64,000 nucleotides of DNA, from assembly GCF_030463535.1 (NCBI RefSeq), contig NC_132900.1:25196456-25260455 (forward strand), read 5' to 3'. A program made the position numbers and the translations under genes. The DNA comes from Salminus brasiliensis (taxonomy: Eukaryota; Chordata; Actinopteri; Characiformes; Bryconidae). This document shows positions 36,501 through 47,939 of this stretch, one piece after another (the first letter of the stretch is position 1; each line of letters starts with the position of its first letter). The notes beneath the pieces are model-generated. The model searched no databases. It was given only the letters and a program-made list of their open reading frames with translations, and was not told where the DNA came from.

Positions 36501-39371
36501 CAAACCAGGGACATCCGGGGCAGAACCAACCATGAAACGAAGTGGGCGGACCAAAAAGTCAAAGAAACCTCGCTTGAAGAAACCTGATTCGTCAGACAGT
36601 GCTGTCTCTCAGCGGATGCTCCGCCCACCTCTGCAGAGCCTGAACCAAACGTCCTGGTCTCCATCTGAGGCTTCCCAGTCTGCGTTTTCCGTCCCTTACC
36701 CTACCTTGGTGCCAGGATATCCGCTCTACACAGCTGCTCCTCCACCTGCCAGCACAATGCCCCATGGTGGCGAACGCAACCCAACTGGAAGTTTCGCAGA
36801 GGCACCGAATGCTCAGGCCACACCCGCTGCCCCTCCATACCCCACCCCATTGGTCACACCAGTGGTGGCGTTTGTTTTGCCCAATTACGTGTTTCCGCAG
36901 CTCAGCACGGCGCCTCGCCCTCCTTTCTATGCAGAACCCCAACAGGCTGTAAACCCCCAGCAGCCCCTCCAACCACAGCAGAACTACAATACCCAACAGC
37001 CCTTTCAGCCTCTTCAACCTCAACAAGCCTACAACACCCAGCAACCCTTTCAGCCCCAGCAAGCCTACGCCACCCAGCAGCTCTTTCAGCCCCAGCAGGC
37101 CTACAGTAACCAGCAATCGTTTCAGCCGCAGCAGACTTATACTGTCCAGCAAACTTTCCAGCCTTCCCAGCAACCTTTTCAGCCCCAGCAGGCCTACACT
37201 ACCCAACAACCATTTCAACCCCAGCAGCAAAGCTTTCAGCCCCAAACTGCCTTCACCCCTCCGCAGACATTTCAAATGCAGACCCAGTTCGCTCCTCAGG
37301 CGCCGTTCCCTTCATACAGGATGACCTCCTCGGAACCCAAACCTCCTGCTAACGAACCCCCAGATGGAGCGTCCCCACCCCCCTCACTCCATTCGCCGCC
37401 CCTTTTTGGGTCCCACTGTAGCTCTCCTCTGCAGCTGGACCTGCTGCAGCTGGAGGATAAGCCAGACTCACACAGTACAGCACCCCCTTCAGGATCCCAG
37501 GGCATCTGTAGCTCGGCACAGGACAAGAGCAATGTACCCAGCAGCAGCACCACCGCTGCAGTGGGGGAGGTAGAGCAGGTGAGATTGACACTGATTGTGT
37601 TCAGAGTAGGATGCATATATTCCGGTGTGGAAAAGTGAGTTGAATATTAATAGCATACATAAAATGTAGTTATTGTGATATACACTGAGGTGGAGCTATA
37701 GTCTCTCATTAGGGTGAATATTATCAACACTGTAAATGTAGGTATTGTGATATACACTGAGGTGGAGCTACAGTCTCTCATTAGAGTGAATATTAATAAC
37801 ATTGTAAATGTAGGTATTGTGATATACACTGAGGTGGAGCTACAGTCTCTCATTAGGGTGAATATTAATAACACTGTAAATGTAGGTATTGTGATATACA
37901 CTGAGGTGGAGCTACAGTCTCTCATTAGGGTGAATATTAATAACACTAAATGTAGGTATTGTGATATACACTGAGGTGGAGCTACAGTGCCTTTGTGGGA
38001 TGAAACAGTCACTTGTATCGTGTCTTAAGTGAATCTTGTGTTGTTTCAGTCGCATTCCCCAAGCGATGGTCACTCTTCATCAAGTGACCTGATGGATTTA
38101 CTGATGCAGGAAGACTCTCACTCCGGAACAGGCTCGGCCACCTCTGCCTCCACAGGCTCCGCCTCCAATGGCTGCAACACTTCCAACAGCGGCACAGGTA
38201 AGCACAAAAATGATCACTAACACTGCTCCTAAACTGACCTATAAGTATCAGACTTAGTGTTGCTGTAGCTGAAGAATACGACATTACCCATAATCCTTTT
38301 TTTTTTCCCTACAGGGAGCAGCAACACAAGCAAATATTTCGGGAGTGTGGACTCTTCTGAAAACGACCACAAGGTGAAGACGAAGGAGGATGGACAGAAC
38401 TTTAAGTGTGTCCTTCAGGATCCGCACTGGCTGCTGATGGCCAACGCTGACGACGAAGTCATGATGACCTATCAGGTGCCAGCACGGTGAGTGACATTTC
38501 TGTCAGCCAATGGAAAAGACGGGTGCATACACTATAGTACGATAGAAGGCAGAGTTACGGAGTTACTGTTTGACCTAAGGTAGAAGTACTTATGAATTTG
38601 ATGCTTTAATACTACTGTACTAATAATTAAAATCCTAATTATTATAATAACTAAATATATGCTGTGTATAATGAGAGTAACAAATGATACCACATATAAA
38701 AATGTGTGGTATGTGTGTTCAGGGATGTGGAGAGGGTGTTACGGGACGATCGCGAGCGCTTACGGCGAATGCAGAAGAGTCAGCCCCGCTTCACCTCAGA
38801 CCAGCGGCGAGAGCTCATAGAGCAGCACCCCTGGATGAGGAGAGGGGGCATACCTAAAGCTATCGATGTTAAGGTGAGTGTATCAGGGGCGTTTGTATGT
38901 CTGCATAATGTCATATATAACTTATAATATAAGTAATTTCGTGAACTTGGCCATAGGAATGTACAGCTTGGTGTTGCAGTATGACGTTTCTCCAGCAGGG
39001 GCCGCCACTAGCACGCAATTTGCTTGTGTGACCTTAGCTTAATGTGATCTCAGCTGCTCCAGAGCATCCCGTTCTATTGGTCAGCATAACAGGCTGTACC
39101 TTAAAGGCACTAATATGAAGGGGTGTCCACAAACTTTTGGCTGGACCTATAGTGAAACTGTGTAACTGTTTGTCAAGGCTAACATTTGTTTGTGTGTGTG
39201 TGTGTGTGTGTGTAGGAGTGTTTGTACTGTGAGGACGACGCTTGTGCTCCGTTAGAAGAGGACCTGCCCGACATGGAGCTCGGCATGCTGGGAACAGAGA
39301 CGCCGCAGGAAGAGGGTGTGTCTCAGCCGCCTGAAGAGGCGGGGCAACCCGGCCCAGATTCTGTCTCCTAG
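28309..39371 (+). CDS. per2: Period circadian clock 2 (PER2), 1398 aa
   Basis: The coding exons are 28309-28631, 29037-29129, 29430-29584, 30023-30144, 30828-31029, 31302-31353, 32003-32145, 32286-32364, 32586-32692, 33315-33468, 33675-33783, 34182-34343, 34771-34867, 35010-35145, 35360-35484, 35771-35941, 36089-36328, 36479-37578, 38050-38197, 38315-38486, 38723-38873 and 39216-39371. They total 4,197 nt in frame. PER2 represses CLOCK/BMAL1 together with CRY. Visible parts are PAS-A (about aa 230-300), PAS-B (about 365-440), the beta-TrCP degron SSGYGS (about 520), the CK1-site serine cluster [14 protein letters not shown] (about 711-730), the CK1-binding helix [18 protein letters not shown] (about 775-800), and the C-terminal CRY-binding region ending in ECLYCEDD. 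These motifs and the hes6 linkage favour per2 over per1 or per3. Length is 1398 aa against about 1255 in human; a Gln/Pro repeat in exon 18 adds much of the difference. The donor of exon 5 (GTTGGT) is weak but keeps frame. Confidence 0.95.
31470..31925 (+). mobile_element. Family M copy 2 in per2 intron
   Basis: It shares 'TGTTTGTGGACCC', 'CATTGAGCTGTAGAGCAGTG', 'GGTGCTCCATCCA' and the end 'AAGCAGGTGTCCAAAAACTT' with the copies at 44700 and 58250. It sits in the intron between per2 exons 6 and 7. Confidence 0.65.
32755..33215. repeat. Degenerate ~35-bp tandem repeat in per2 intron 9
   Basis: Units of the type 'AGCAGTTTAGCCCCACCCAT' then 'CATCCTATAG' recur through most of the intron between exons 9 and 10. 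No coding content. Confidence 0.8.
36940..37315 (+). repeat. per2: In-frame Gln/Pro-rich tandem repeat within per2 exon 18
   Basis: About eight to ten degenerate copies of an 11-residue unit like [11 protein letters not shown] fall at roughly aa 978-1100 of the predicted protein. Codons vary (CAG/CAA, CCC/CCT/CCG), so this is a repeated peptide rather than a fresh DNA slippage tract. Antisense open frames over it are by-products. Confidence 0.85.
37668..37992. repeat. 72-bp minisatellite in per2 intron 18
   Basis: About 4.5 copies of a 72-bp unit containing ACTGAGGTGGAGCTACAGTC and 'CTCATTAGGGTGAATATTAA' are nearly identical. They end about 55 bp before the acceptor of exon 19. Unit length is divisible by three, which explains open frames in both directions. 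Confidence 0.9.
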
Positions 39372-40945
39372 CAACTCTTAAGCGTTGTCTTAGTGGATTT
39401 CATGAAAACCAGCATGAGGTGGCTGATCCGCCAACGGAACACCACACACGCTCTCTCTCTCTTTATTGCACGTGCACACACACACACTTTCAAGTACCAC
39501 ATTCAGTTTACACTGCCCACTTTGGAGCTAAAGACACACTCTTTCCTTTTATAAACCAAGCAGCCAAGTCCACGCTACCTTTAGTTACAGTAAAGGTGTG
39601 CGGGTGTGAGTGTGTGCACATGTGTGTGTAAGTGTGTAAGCTGACACACAAGAATATTTGGATGCAGTTTTATGCGTATGAACCCGAATGAGAAGTCTGC
39701 ACTGAGACCAGCTATTCCAACGCAGTGTATTAAATGAATCATTCATTCTTAAGTTAAGTTACTGGAACAGTTCTCTTCTTAAGCCCAGACTTGAAGCGCT
39801 GAGTCCAAAAATGAGGGTATATCTGAGTATTTTTTGGTGTTGTTTTTTTTACGTGTCTGTTTCAGAAGGATGATGGCAATCAGAGATTGTAAGATTAATA
39901 AAGAGATAATAATATAATTATTAGAACTGATTAAGAATGTCTGAAGGACGCTTATGGACATTGCACAAGTGTTCCTACCTGAGATAACAATAAATATGGG
40001 ATTGGACCAGCACCAGCGGGCTACATACACTGAGCAGGCCACACAATGACCGCACTGCAGTACAGTCTAGTCCAGTCTAAGCATGTTCTGATGGACTGGG
40101 GACTTAAAACACTGGAACAACAAAGGACCAGAGGACAAAAGCAGTGGCCAAACGTGACCAGCAGGACAATGGTGTGTTTACACAGTGGTGAAAACCCAAG
40201 AAACAAAATCTACTGTGGTCATGGACGTTCAGAAGCTTGACACTAGGTAGAAGACCGTAGGTGAGAAGAACATGGACCAAATGAGCTCCCTTCTCTCCTT
40301 TTATCTCAGTTTCTCCGTCTATCAGTGTTTTTTTTTGTTTGTTTGTTTTTTTTAATAACAATATTTCGGTGTTTTCCAAACACAGTGTGTCTCTGCCACA
40401 GTTCTGACCGGTTTCAACTGAGATTATTTTTCTTACCTGCATATCTCACGAGTGCAACCGTTCTCTGCAGTGCTGTAAAGTGGAATTTGCTTAAATTTGG
40501 ACAATCAGGAGGATTAATGGTGCAGGAGAGCTCTGTACTGTCTGTGTTGGCACACGTTGCAGTGTGATAGTGGCTAAAACTCTCGGGGTGGCGCCCTCTA
40601 AAGCCGCCCACTGTCACTGTCCTCATTAAAATACATGACCAAAACTTGATGCTTAGGCTTGTCCTTATATGTCTCTTTTGGCCCATGTCAAAGTTTATTT
40701 TGACAAAAAAAATAGACTCCCCTGGCCCCCCTGGCTATGTGCCAGACCCAGTCTGAAAATATATTTTTTTTATTTGAATGTTTTTGGGTTTTATTTTTTT
40801 TTTGTTTAATTTAGTTCATTTTCTCCAAAATGAGCGTGTTGTTGTTGAATGTTTCAGCCCTTTTCCTTACTTTCTGTTTTTTGGTAGAAAACCGCCACTG
40901 TTTTGTCGTTATTCCTGTGTTCTAATAAAATATGACTCTCTTTAC
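39372..40945 (+). other. per2: 3' UTR of per2
   Basis: It follows the TAG at 39369-39371. AATAAA at 40924-40929 is a good poly(A) signal. An earlier AATAAA lies at about 39990 and later ones occur near 41168. No other gene is visible here. Confidence 0.6.
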
Positions 40946-41194
40946 ATGAGTCCAGTTTTCTATGTAAAATCTGGATTTAGTTTCAGATGTACCATATAAT
41001 GTTTTTATTGTGTATTTTAAGTTTTTGAATGTATAAATATTAAGTATGTATTTACACTATATTTGTAATTTTCCTTGCACAAAAAAAATGCTGAGCTCTG
41101 CTTTTAGTGGCGGAATTTTTACTGGCAGCTCCAGCAGCAGCTCATACAACACATATATAAACAACAAATAAATAAATATAATAATGTTATTTTA

Positions 41195-41587
41195 ACTGGT
41201 TATAATAATAATAATAATAATAATAGGTATTATTGTTATTAGGCATATTTTCCACAATGTCTGCACAAAGCAGCAGTTGTGTTAAACCTTTTACATTACT
41301 AGAAGTAGTACTTATATACAATAATGTATTATTATTATTATTATTATTATTATTAGTTGTAGTAGTAGTAGTAGTAGTACTTGTTGTTGTAGTATTAGTA
41401 TTATTATTATGATATTTTGGGGTTATATTATTATTATTATTAATAATAGTAATAATAATAATAATTTTAACAACAAATAATAAGTAGTTTTTGTGATATG
41501 TCATATTTTCCACAATGTCTGCCTGATTACTTGAAAAACAACAAGAAGAAGAACAAAACAACTACCAATAATAATAACACCAACACC

Positions 41588-41628
<41 letters not shown>

Positions 41629-41640
41629 AAATAAGAAGAC
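41195..41640. repeat. AAT/ATT trinucleotide microsatellite cluster
   Basis: Several runs of TAA, TTA, GTA and AAT occur within 450 bp. The Asn/Thr-rich frames are products of these repeats. Confidence 0.9.
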
Positions 41641-41644
41641 TACG

Positions 41645-42930
41645 TTTAGGATACAAAGGATTTTTATTTTACCGATTAAATTAGTTTCAGAACATGTGTT
41701 CTAGTTTTCCCGCAGATGGACAGGCTTCCTCTGAGCCAAGCCGTTTTTATTCCTTTATTCTGATGCTCCCACGGGATCTTTTCCACCCTCAGCTAACTGG
41801 GTTTGTTTTACAGGCCTGTTTTCTATAGGAATTATGCGTTGGCGACCTTAAGCGCCCTCCGACTGTGGCAGGCCATCTGTGCTGCTTTGAGGAAACTGAT
41901 ATTAAGAATCAATGCGACGGGCCCGCAGTAAGACCTCATCAGAACACTCCGACTCTTCCTAATCTCTGTCTGCTGTATCTGTAGCATGCTGACGATTCCC
42001 TCGGACAATGACTGTGTCAGGTTTCCTCAGGCTTTGTTAAAGAGTAGAACAGAACGTTGACTCAAACACACTTATAGTAGCATCAGTGGGCAGATGCTGA
42101 AGGTGGAGCACCTGCCCATTGACTTCTCTTGTACTTCATATTCTGTGTGTCTGGAATCGGCACTTCAGGATTCATTTCAAGAGAAATGATGGCCCTTTGA
42201 TTTTAACTGTGGGTTGAGCAGATAGAGAGGAGTACTGCTTTAAGGGGTCAGTGAAGGCCACCTGTAGCACAGATGATCAGTAGAGCTCTATGAATTTTGG
42301 ATGAGCTTTGGGAATAGCCCCCCAGGCCGCAGCAGATGGGCTGGTTTAACTTAAAGTTTGGCATATGAGACCTTTTCTATCCACTTCCATAAGCCAAACA
42401 AATACGGCGTTAGACTGGTGAAAGAGGTCAAAGGTCAGACATCCCTCTTAGCCGCTGTCTGATAGGAACCTCATCCACTAAACGACAGCATATGGCCATT
42501 TTTCTAAAGAGTAATATAATTTTACACCTTCCTTAGTCTGATTAAGCTTTAGAAGTCCAAAATATCAAAATCTTGCTGTTGGTGGAGAAACTGTGTGGAA
42601 TGTGCAAATTGTATGAAACAAACTGTAAACTGTCTGTAAATAGATAGATATTTTATTGTAATTTGACAGAAAAAGCATTTTTTACAATTTTGATGACAGA
42701 AAAATTGTAATTTTAGTAAAAATGTAAATGCAATTAATTATGCAAATAACTGCGTAATAACCTATGTAACTACATAACTACATTTAATATCGCTAAACAA
42801 ATACAGTAATTATTCATGTTTAATGCTCTTAGAACCAATTAGAGTTCCATACAAAACATTTAACGCAATAATACAAGCTTTAAAAAGCGCTTTGTGATTC
42901 CTTAATTGTTTCAAATCCAACCAGCCTTAC
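41645..42930. other. Intergenic between per2 and hes6, nothing recognised
   Basis: I see no exon, RNA gene or clear repeat. It could hold regulatory DNA, but I see no diagnostic motif. Confidence 0.5.
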
Positions 42931-42939
42931 TAAATCATT

Positions 42940-43425
42940 TACAATGCTTTAAAGGGCAAGTCCACCATTGCTTCAAAACCCATGCATGATAAAAGGATGA
43001 AGAAGCAAACAAAGTCATTCTGAGTGGTTTTGGTGTAAAATGCTCCGTTCTTGACAAACTAACCAAGTCAAAATTGTTCACAGCGGTGGTGAATGGAACC
43101 AGACGTTTGATCCTCTGAAAGCTCGCTCACAGAAAGCCATTGCACCAAATAAATCATGAATACACTGCCAGATGCCCCAGACACTGCTTTGCCAGAGATA
43201 TGAGAAGATTTTGGGTCTAAAACGAGTTTGTAAAATCACTTAGCATTAAAGTGGTGGAGGGCGTTGTGCAGCAAAAAATAGTCCCAAAAGGAAAACGTGT
43301 ATTTGTTCAGATGTGCCATTATTTTCCCTTCTTCAACATCCCATATAGAACTCAGAAGACACGTGTAGGTTCACTGGTGGGTCTGGATAGTACATAAAAT
43401 GGCTATATTTGTGCTGTAGTCATGG
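42940..43425 (+). mobile_element. Family F copy, near full length
   Basis: Ordered blocks 'AAAGGGCAAGTCCACCATTG', 'AAATGCTCCGTTCTTGACAA', 'GTGGTGAATGGAACCAGACG', 'TGAATACACTGCCAGATGCC' and 'AAAATGGCTATATTTGTGCT' match the copy at 52620 over about 480 bp. No open frame of transposase type is present, so it is non-autonomous. Confidence 0.7.
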
Positions 43426-43429
43426 CAAC

Positions 43430-44450
43430 CGACACCAGTTTGCATTCACCATCACTGTAAAGAAACCCCAGTCAATAAGTTTCTCTACCCATTTTTTAGT
43501 TCTGCTGTTCTACCTTTAGTTCTACCTAATTCTGCTGTTCTTTAAACAAAGCAAAACGTTCAAACATAACGTTTAACCTCTTGAACAGCCTGAGGCCTGC
43601 ATCTGTGGGCTGAAAGTGTTATTACAACATTCTGAAACCAAAAAAATAAAAAAAAATAGCCCCACCAATTGTACTGAATAATATGCCCTAGTGTGTAATA
43701 AGCCTTGCTGCAATAGGTAAACCCCCCTAATGATGATGTAGTTTAAAGCTGGGAGGACCTACATGAAGTCATGATTTCTGTTCATGACTGATGAGGCTGA
43801 GGGATACAATACTGTACCCCAGAATATTAACAATAGCTGCTAGTTTTAGGCCTAAATACCCCTTCAAAAAGGCACCCGTCAGTGTGTGAGCAAAACATGT
43901 TTGTACATATTTGTTTCCTTTGCTTTTATTTCATGTAGCACAGTTGTGAGCTTTCAAACGTAAGAATAATAGCCAAGAGCTAAGCAAGGTGCCTAGCGTT
44001 ATACCTTCTGGGAGCTAAATATCAATAAAGACTGTATGTGAAGATGTCATGTCATGTGCTCTGCAGGTTTTACCAGGCAACGGACACTAAACTGTTAAAA
44101 TATCAACTTTAATACCTTAAATAACCGTACACTGACTAATAACAGGCCATTAAGTTATTATAATTCTTCTCTATGAAACACAACATAAGAAAGCAGTACA
44201 TAATCAAATCTTCCTTCTCCTAATAAAGGATAATTGCCTCAGGTTGGGGAATAAAAACATTCTATGCTACTGTTTTTCACAATAGTGACACAAAAATCCA
44301 GCACGAGAACTAAAATGACCCCAAAAAAATGGTCAAACAAACTAATGTGACTAATGTAGTACAGGGATACCTAAGCCGCTATCAGACGAGCTCTTCAAAG
44401 CAAAGATACAGCGTTTATAAAACAGCTGGTTTTAGTCAAGGGTCCCATTT
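43430..44450. other. Intergenic, nothing recognised
   Basis: No exon or known repeat is evident. The only frame of note leads into the 21-bp repeat that follows. Confidence 0.5.
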
Positions 44451-44509
44451 TTTACATAGCCCAATGTTTGTGGACACCTGCTCCTCTAGCATTTCTTCCA
44501 AAATCAATC

Positions 44510-44690
44510 AGGGGTGTGATATGAAATATGGTTCTTCTAATGGTAAATCTGGTCCTTCTACTGATTTATCTGCTTCACCTGATGTTAAATTGGGTTCTCA
44601 TGATGCCCAATCTGGTTCTCCTAACATTAAATCTGGTTCTGCTGTTTTAGCTGGTTCTCCTGATGATACATTATGTTCTCATGATTAAAT
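44510..44690. repeat. 21-bp minisatellite, outlying block
   Basis: It has about eight units like GGTTCTCCTGATGATAAATC with T. It is the same motif as the large array in hes6 intron 2, but lies downstream of the hes6 stop codon. Confidence 0.85.
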
Positions 44691-44699
44691 ATGTTTCTT

Positions 44700-44801
44700 T
44701 TAATGCTATACATGGTATGTCCAAATGTTTGTGGACACCCTTTCCAATAAGTTGCACCTATTGCTGACACTGATGTGCAAATGCACACACACACAAACAT
44801 A

Positions 44802-44864
<63 letters not shown>

Positions 44865-45285
44865 ACACGCACACATCTTGTCTCGTCCCTGTAAAAAAAG
44901 TGTTGCCAATAGAACCGAACTCTCTGAGGCAGATAAACATGGACCTACTGGCACCATGTCAAATGTCAGGGGTGTAAAGCCTTCCATCATTGAGCTGTGA
45001 AGCAGTGGAACTGTCTTCTCTGGATTGATGGATGGTGCTTCATCCAATACGTTTGGGATGAGTTGAGGAGTTGGGGATGAGGTGGGACGGGGATCGTCCA
45101 CCATCCTGACCTCATTAACGCTCTTGTCGCCGAGTGTAATCAAATCCTCCAAAATCTAGTAGAAAGTCTTTTTCTCTGGACAGTAGAGACAGTTACTCCA
45201 ACAAAGACAGGATTAACTCTTCTTTAATACCTTTGATTTCTGAAGAAACAATGAATGAGCAGGTGTCCCAATACTTTCGTCCTTG
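44700..45285 (+). mobile_element. Family M copy 3 with (CT)n insertion
   Basis: The ends are 'TGTCCAAATGTTTGTGGACA' and 'GAGCAGGTGTCCCAATACTT'. The internal 'CATTGAGCTGTGAAGCAGTG' block is shared. A (CT)n tract expands it at about 44803-44865. Confidence 0.65.
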
Positions 45286-45519
45286 TAGTGTTTTTTGTGA
45301 AAATAAACTTTGTAATTTTCCAGAAGAAAGAAACAAATGTTCTTATTTTAAAATCTTTAAAAACTATATTATACAATTATATCTAACTTACTATGAAATG
45401 AACTCTGGTTAAGGCATTGTCCGACAAGATCCCATGTATAAAAGAGCTGGGTGTAGTAGAGAAAGGCCATGTTTGCTCGATTCTGAGTCTTTCTTTCCTC
45501 CACACTGTCTCCTCTTGGC

Positions 45520-47638
45520 CTACCATGGTCTCCACATGGATGAGTTGTAAGTAATAGTAGGCCGTCCCTCTTCAGCTGGAGCTGGACTCGATTCTCCATC
45601 CGTCTCCTCCAGGTCTGAGCACAGATCTTCCCCAGATGAGGATGAGGATGAAGATGAAGTTGGGGACAGTGCTGCAGACGTCTCACTGGCTGCTCTGGTT
45701 GGGCTCAGCATGGAGGTAGTCACCGACTGGTCTGCCATCAGGTCCAGCAGGGCCTCTGGTAGGCTCTCGTCGTGCAAGGGCATGCACTCCAGCAGGTGGT
45801 TCAGTAACTCTGCTGCAACCGCGGCATCGATCCCGGGACAAGTGGACACAAACGTGTGAACTTCATGCATGCACTGGATGTAGCCGGCAGCAAATCGCTC
45901 ACTGGCCTCATGGCTCATGGTGTCCGCCTCTACAGTCCATACAAACAAACACACACACACACACATTAACCATTTAGCTGATGCATAAAAGAGCTGAGTG
46001 TAGTAGGGAAAGTAATGTATTTACCGTGAGTTTGCTGCTGAAGGATGTTCTCCACCCGCTTCACCGTCAGCTCAAGCACTTCTGCATTCTCCATTTTTGC
46101 CTGCAACTGCAAATGCAAGGCTTTACTGGCAGTTTGTCATTATGAATATCTGCTGTTCTATCTGGTTCTGCGAGTGAAGAATTTGGCTCCCCTGAAGATA
46201 AATGTAGTTCTTCCGATGATACATCTGGCCTTCTGATGATAGGTCTTTCTCTCCTAATCATATCTGGTTCTCCATGTGTTACATCTGTGTTACATGTATT
46301 CTTCTGATGTTAAATATGGTTCTTCTGATGATTACTCTAGTTACCCTGCTGAGAAACCTTGTTCTCCCTATCAATTTGGTTCTCCCGGTGTTAAATCTGA
46401 CCTCATCATAAATTTCCTTGAGCCCTCCAAATGATAAAACTGGTTGTCCTGATGTTAAAGCTGGTCACCTCTATGATAAATCCGGTTCTCCTAATGTTGA
46501 ATCTAGTCCTCCTGATGATAAATCTGGTTCTCCTAATGTTAAATCTGGTTCTCCTGATGATGAATCTGGTTCTCATGATGATAAATCTGGTTCTCCTGAT
46601 GTTAAATATAGTTTTCATGATGATAAATCTGGTTCTCTTGATGGTAAATCTGGTTCTCATGATGATAAATCTGGTTCTCCTGATGTTAAATATAGTTTTC
46701 ATGATGATAAATCTGGTTCTCTTGATGGTAAATCTGGTTCTCATGATAATAAATCTGGTTCTCCTGATGTTAAATATAAATTTCATGATAATAAATCTGG
46801 TTCTCTTGATGTTAAATATAGTCTTCACAATAATAAATATAGTTCTCCTGGTGTTAAATATGGTCCACCTAATGATAAATCTGGTTCTCCTGATGATAAA
46901 TTAGGTTCTCCTGATGTTAAATCTGGTTCTTGCGTTGTTAAAAATGGTCCTTCTGGTGTTAAATATGGTCCTCTTAATAATAAATTTGGTCCTCCTGATG
47001 ATAAATCTGGTTCTCCGGGTGTTAAATATGGTCCACCTAATGATAAATCTGGTTATGTTCTCCTGATGATAAATTTGGTTCTCCTACCTCTGTGTCAGTG
47101 ATGAGGTTGCGGAGCTCCTGCAGGCTTTCATTAATCCTCGCTCTCCTCTTCTTCTCCACCAGCGGTTTGCGAGTCTGTAAAGGCAGGACAAAGTCACGTA
47201 AAGTGGGACCCATTTTAATAGCGACCCCAGTAGAACTAACAGCTGCGTAAAACCACTTCCAAAAACATCTGATGTGTTGAGTTCCTTTGATGAACATCTT
47301 AGATCATCTAGAACATCCGTCTACTTAAACCACTTCATCCCCCTGAATTTAGACCTAAAACTATTGTGTTCCAATGACAATTTCCACCAAATCTGATTGT
47401 AGAACAGCTTAGATGTGCAATCCCATGAAGAACCTTGAAATGGTCTAGAACATTTAAATGATGTGGCAGAGGTTCTTTAAACTTTTAAAAGGTTCTTCAC
47501 ACTCAGCACAAATGGTTTTTAAAAGAGATCCATTCATTCAATTTAAGTGTCCTCTCTACCTGAAGGCCTCCTTACCTTCCTGTCTCCTCGCGCGCTCGTT
47601 TCCTCCTCCAGAATGAATCCACTTCTAAAGGGGGCCAT
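45520..47638 (-). CDS. hes6: HES6 bHLH-Orange transcription factor, 213 aa
   Basis: The exons in transcript order are 47576-47638, 47088-47174, 46025-46106 and 45520-45929, joining in frame to 213 codons plus stop. The start MAPFRSGFILEEE leads into the basic region KPLVEKKRRARINESL, helix 1 (LQELRNLITD) and helix 2 (MENAEVLELTVKRVENIL). The Orange domain follows (ASERFAAGYIQCMHEVHTF to AVAAELLNHLLECMPL), then a serine/acidic stretch (about 155-195) and the C-terminal WRPW that recruits Groucho/TLE. The short loop between the helices and the AAGYIQCMHEVHTFVSTC block are characteristic of HES6 (224 aa in human). HES6 modulates HES1-type repression in neurogenesis, myogenesis and the fish segmentation clock (her13 type). 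Position next to per2 matches the tetrapod PER2-HES6 linkage. Whether it equals zebrafish hes6 or her13 needs a tree. Confidence 0.93.
46130..47090. repeat. 21-bp minisatellite filling hes6 intron 2
   Basis: Over 40 copies of GGTTCTCCTGATGATAAATC plus T (variants GTTAAATAT, CATGATGATAA) fill the 981-bp intron between exons 2 and 3 almost completely. Because 21 is divisible by three, long open frames (up to 227 codons, Ser-Gly-Ser-Pro-Asp type) appear. They are not genes. Confidence 0.92.
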
Positions 47639-47712
47639 GATGTCACAGGGTGGGGGGAGAAGGGGGGGCTCGAACTGCCAGTTCAGTCTGTGTGTGGGAG
47701 TGTGTGTGAGTG

Positions 47713-47760
47713 TGTGTGTGTTTGAGGCTTAAGGGAGGTTATATAGTGCCCCATTTGCAT
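47713..47760 (-). promoter_or_regulatory. hes6: hes6 promoter: TATA box and octamer
   Basis: On the minus strand TATATAA lies at 47745-47739, about 100 bp upstream of the start codon, preceded by the octamer ATGCAAAT at 47760-47753. The spacing is right for a transcription start near 47713. The octamer is the binding site of POU factors such as Oct/Brn. Confidence 0.6.
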
Positions 47761-47880
47761 GTCAATGGGACGCCCTGCGTGCACCGGGCATCGGCTCTAG
47801 CCAATCAGATTGTGGTCTTTTGTCTCCAGACGGTGGGGTAGGGGGTGGGCTGGAAAGACAGGTGTTCAGCAGAGAGGGAA

Positions 47881-47884
<4 letters not shown>

Positions 47885-47938
<54 letters not shown>
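47885..47938. repeat. (GA)n microsatellite
   Basis: This is a GA run between the hes6 promoter and the Tc1 relic. Confidence 0.9.

Positions 47939-47939
<1 letters not shown>

Noticed and set aside
36592-37275. 227-codon minus-strand open frame opposite per2 exon 18
   Set aside because: It is the antisense of the Gln/Pro repeat. It has no start context, family motif or splice support.
37647-38012. 121-codon minus-strand frame in a per2 intron
   Set aside because: It translates the 72-bp minisatellite.
28309-39371. Assignment as per1 rather than per2
   Set aside because: The degron [16 protein letters not shown], the ECLYC tail, the SWSP block in exon 18 and hes6 linkage all fit PER2 better. 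The N-terminal [10 protein letters not shown] resembles PER1, but alone it does not outweigh them.
46418-47101. 227-codon plus-strand open frame of Ser-Gly-Ser-Pro-Asp repeats
   Set aside because: It is translation of the 21-bp minisatellite in the hes6 intron. Other frames on both strands are open for the same reason.
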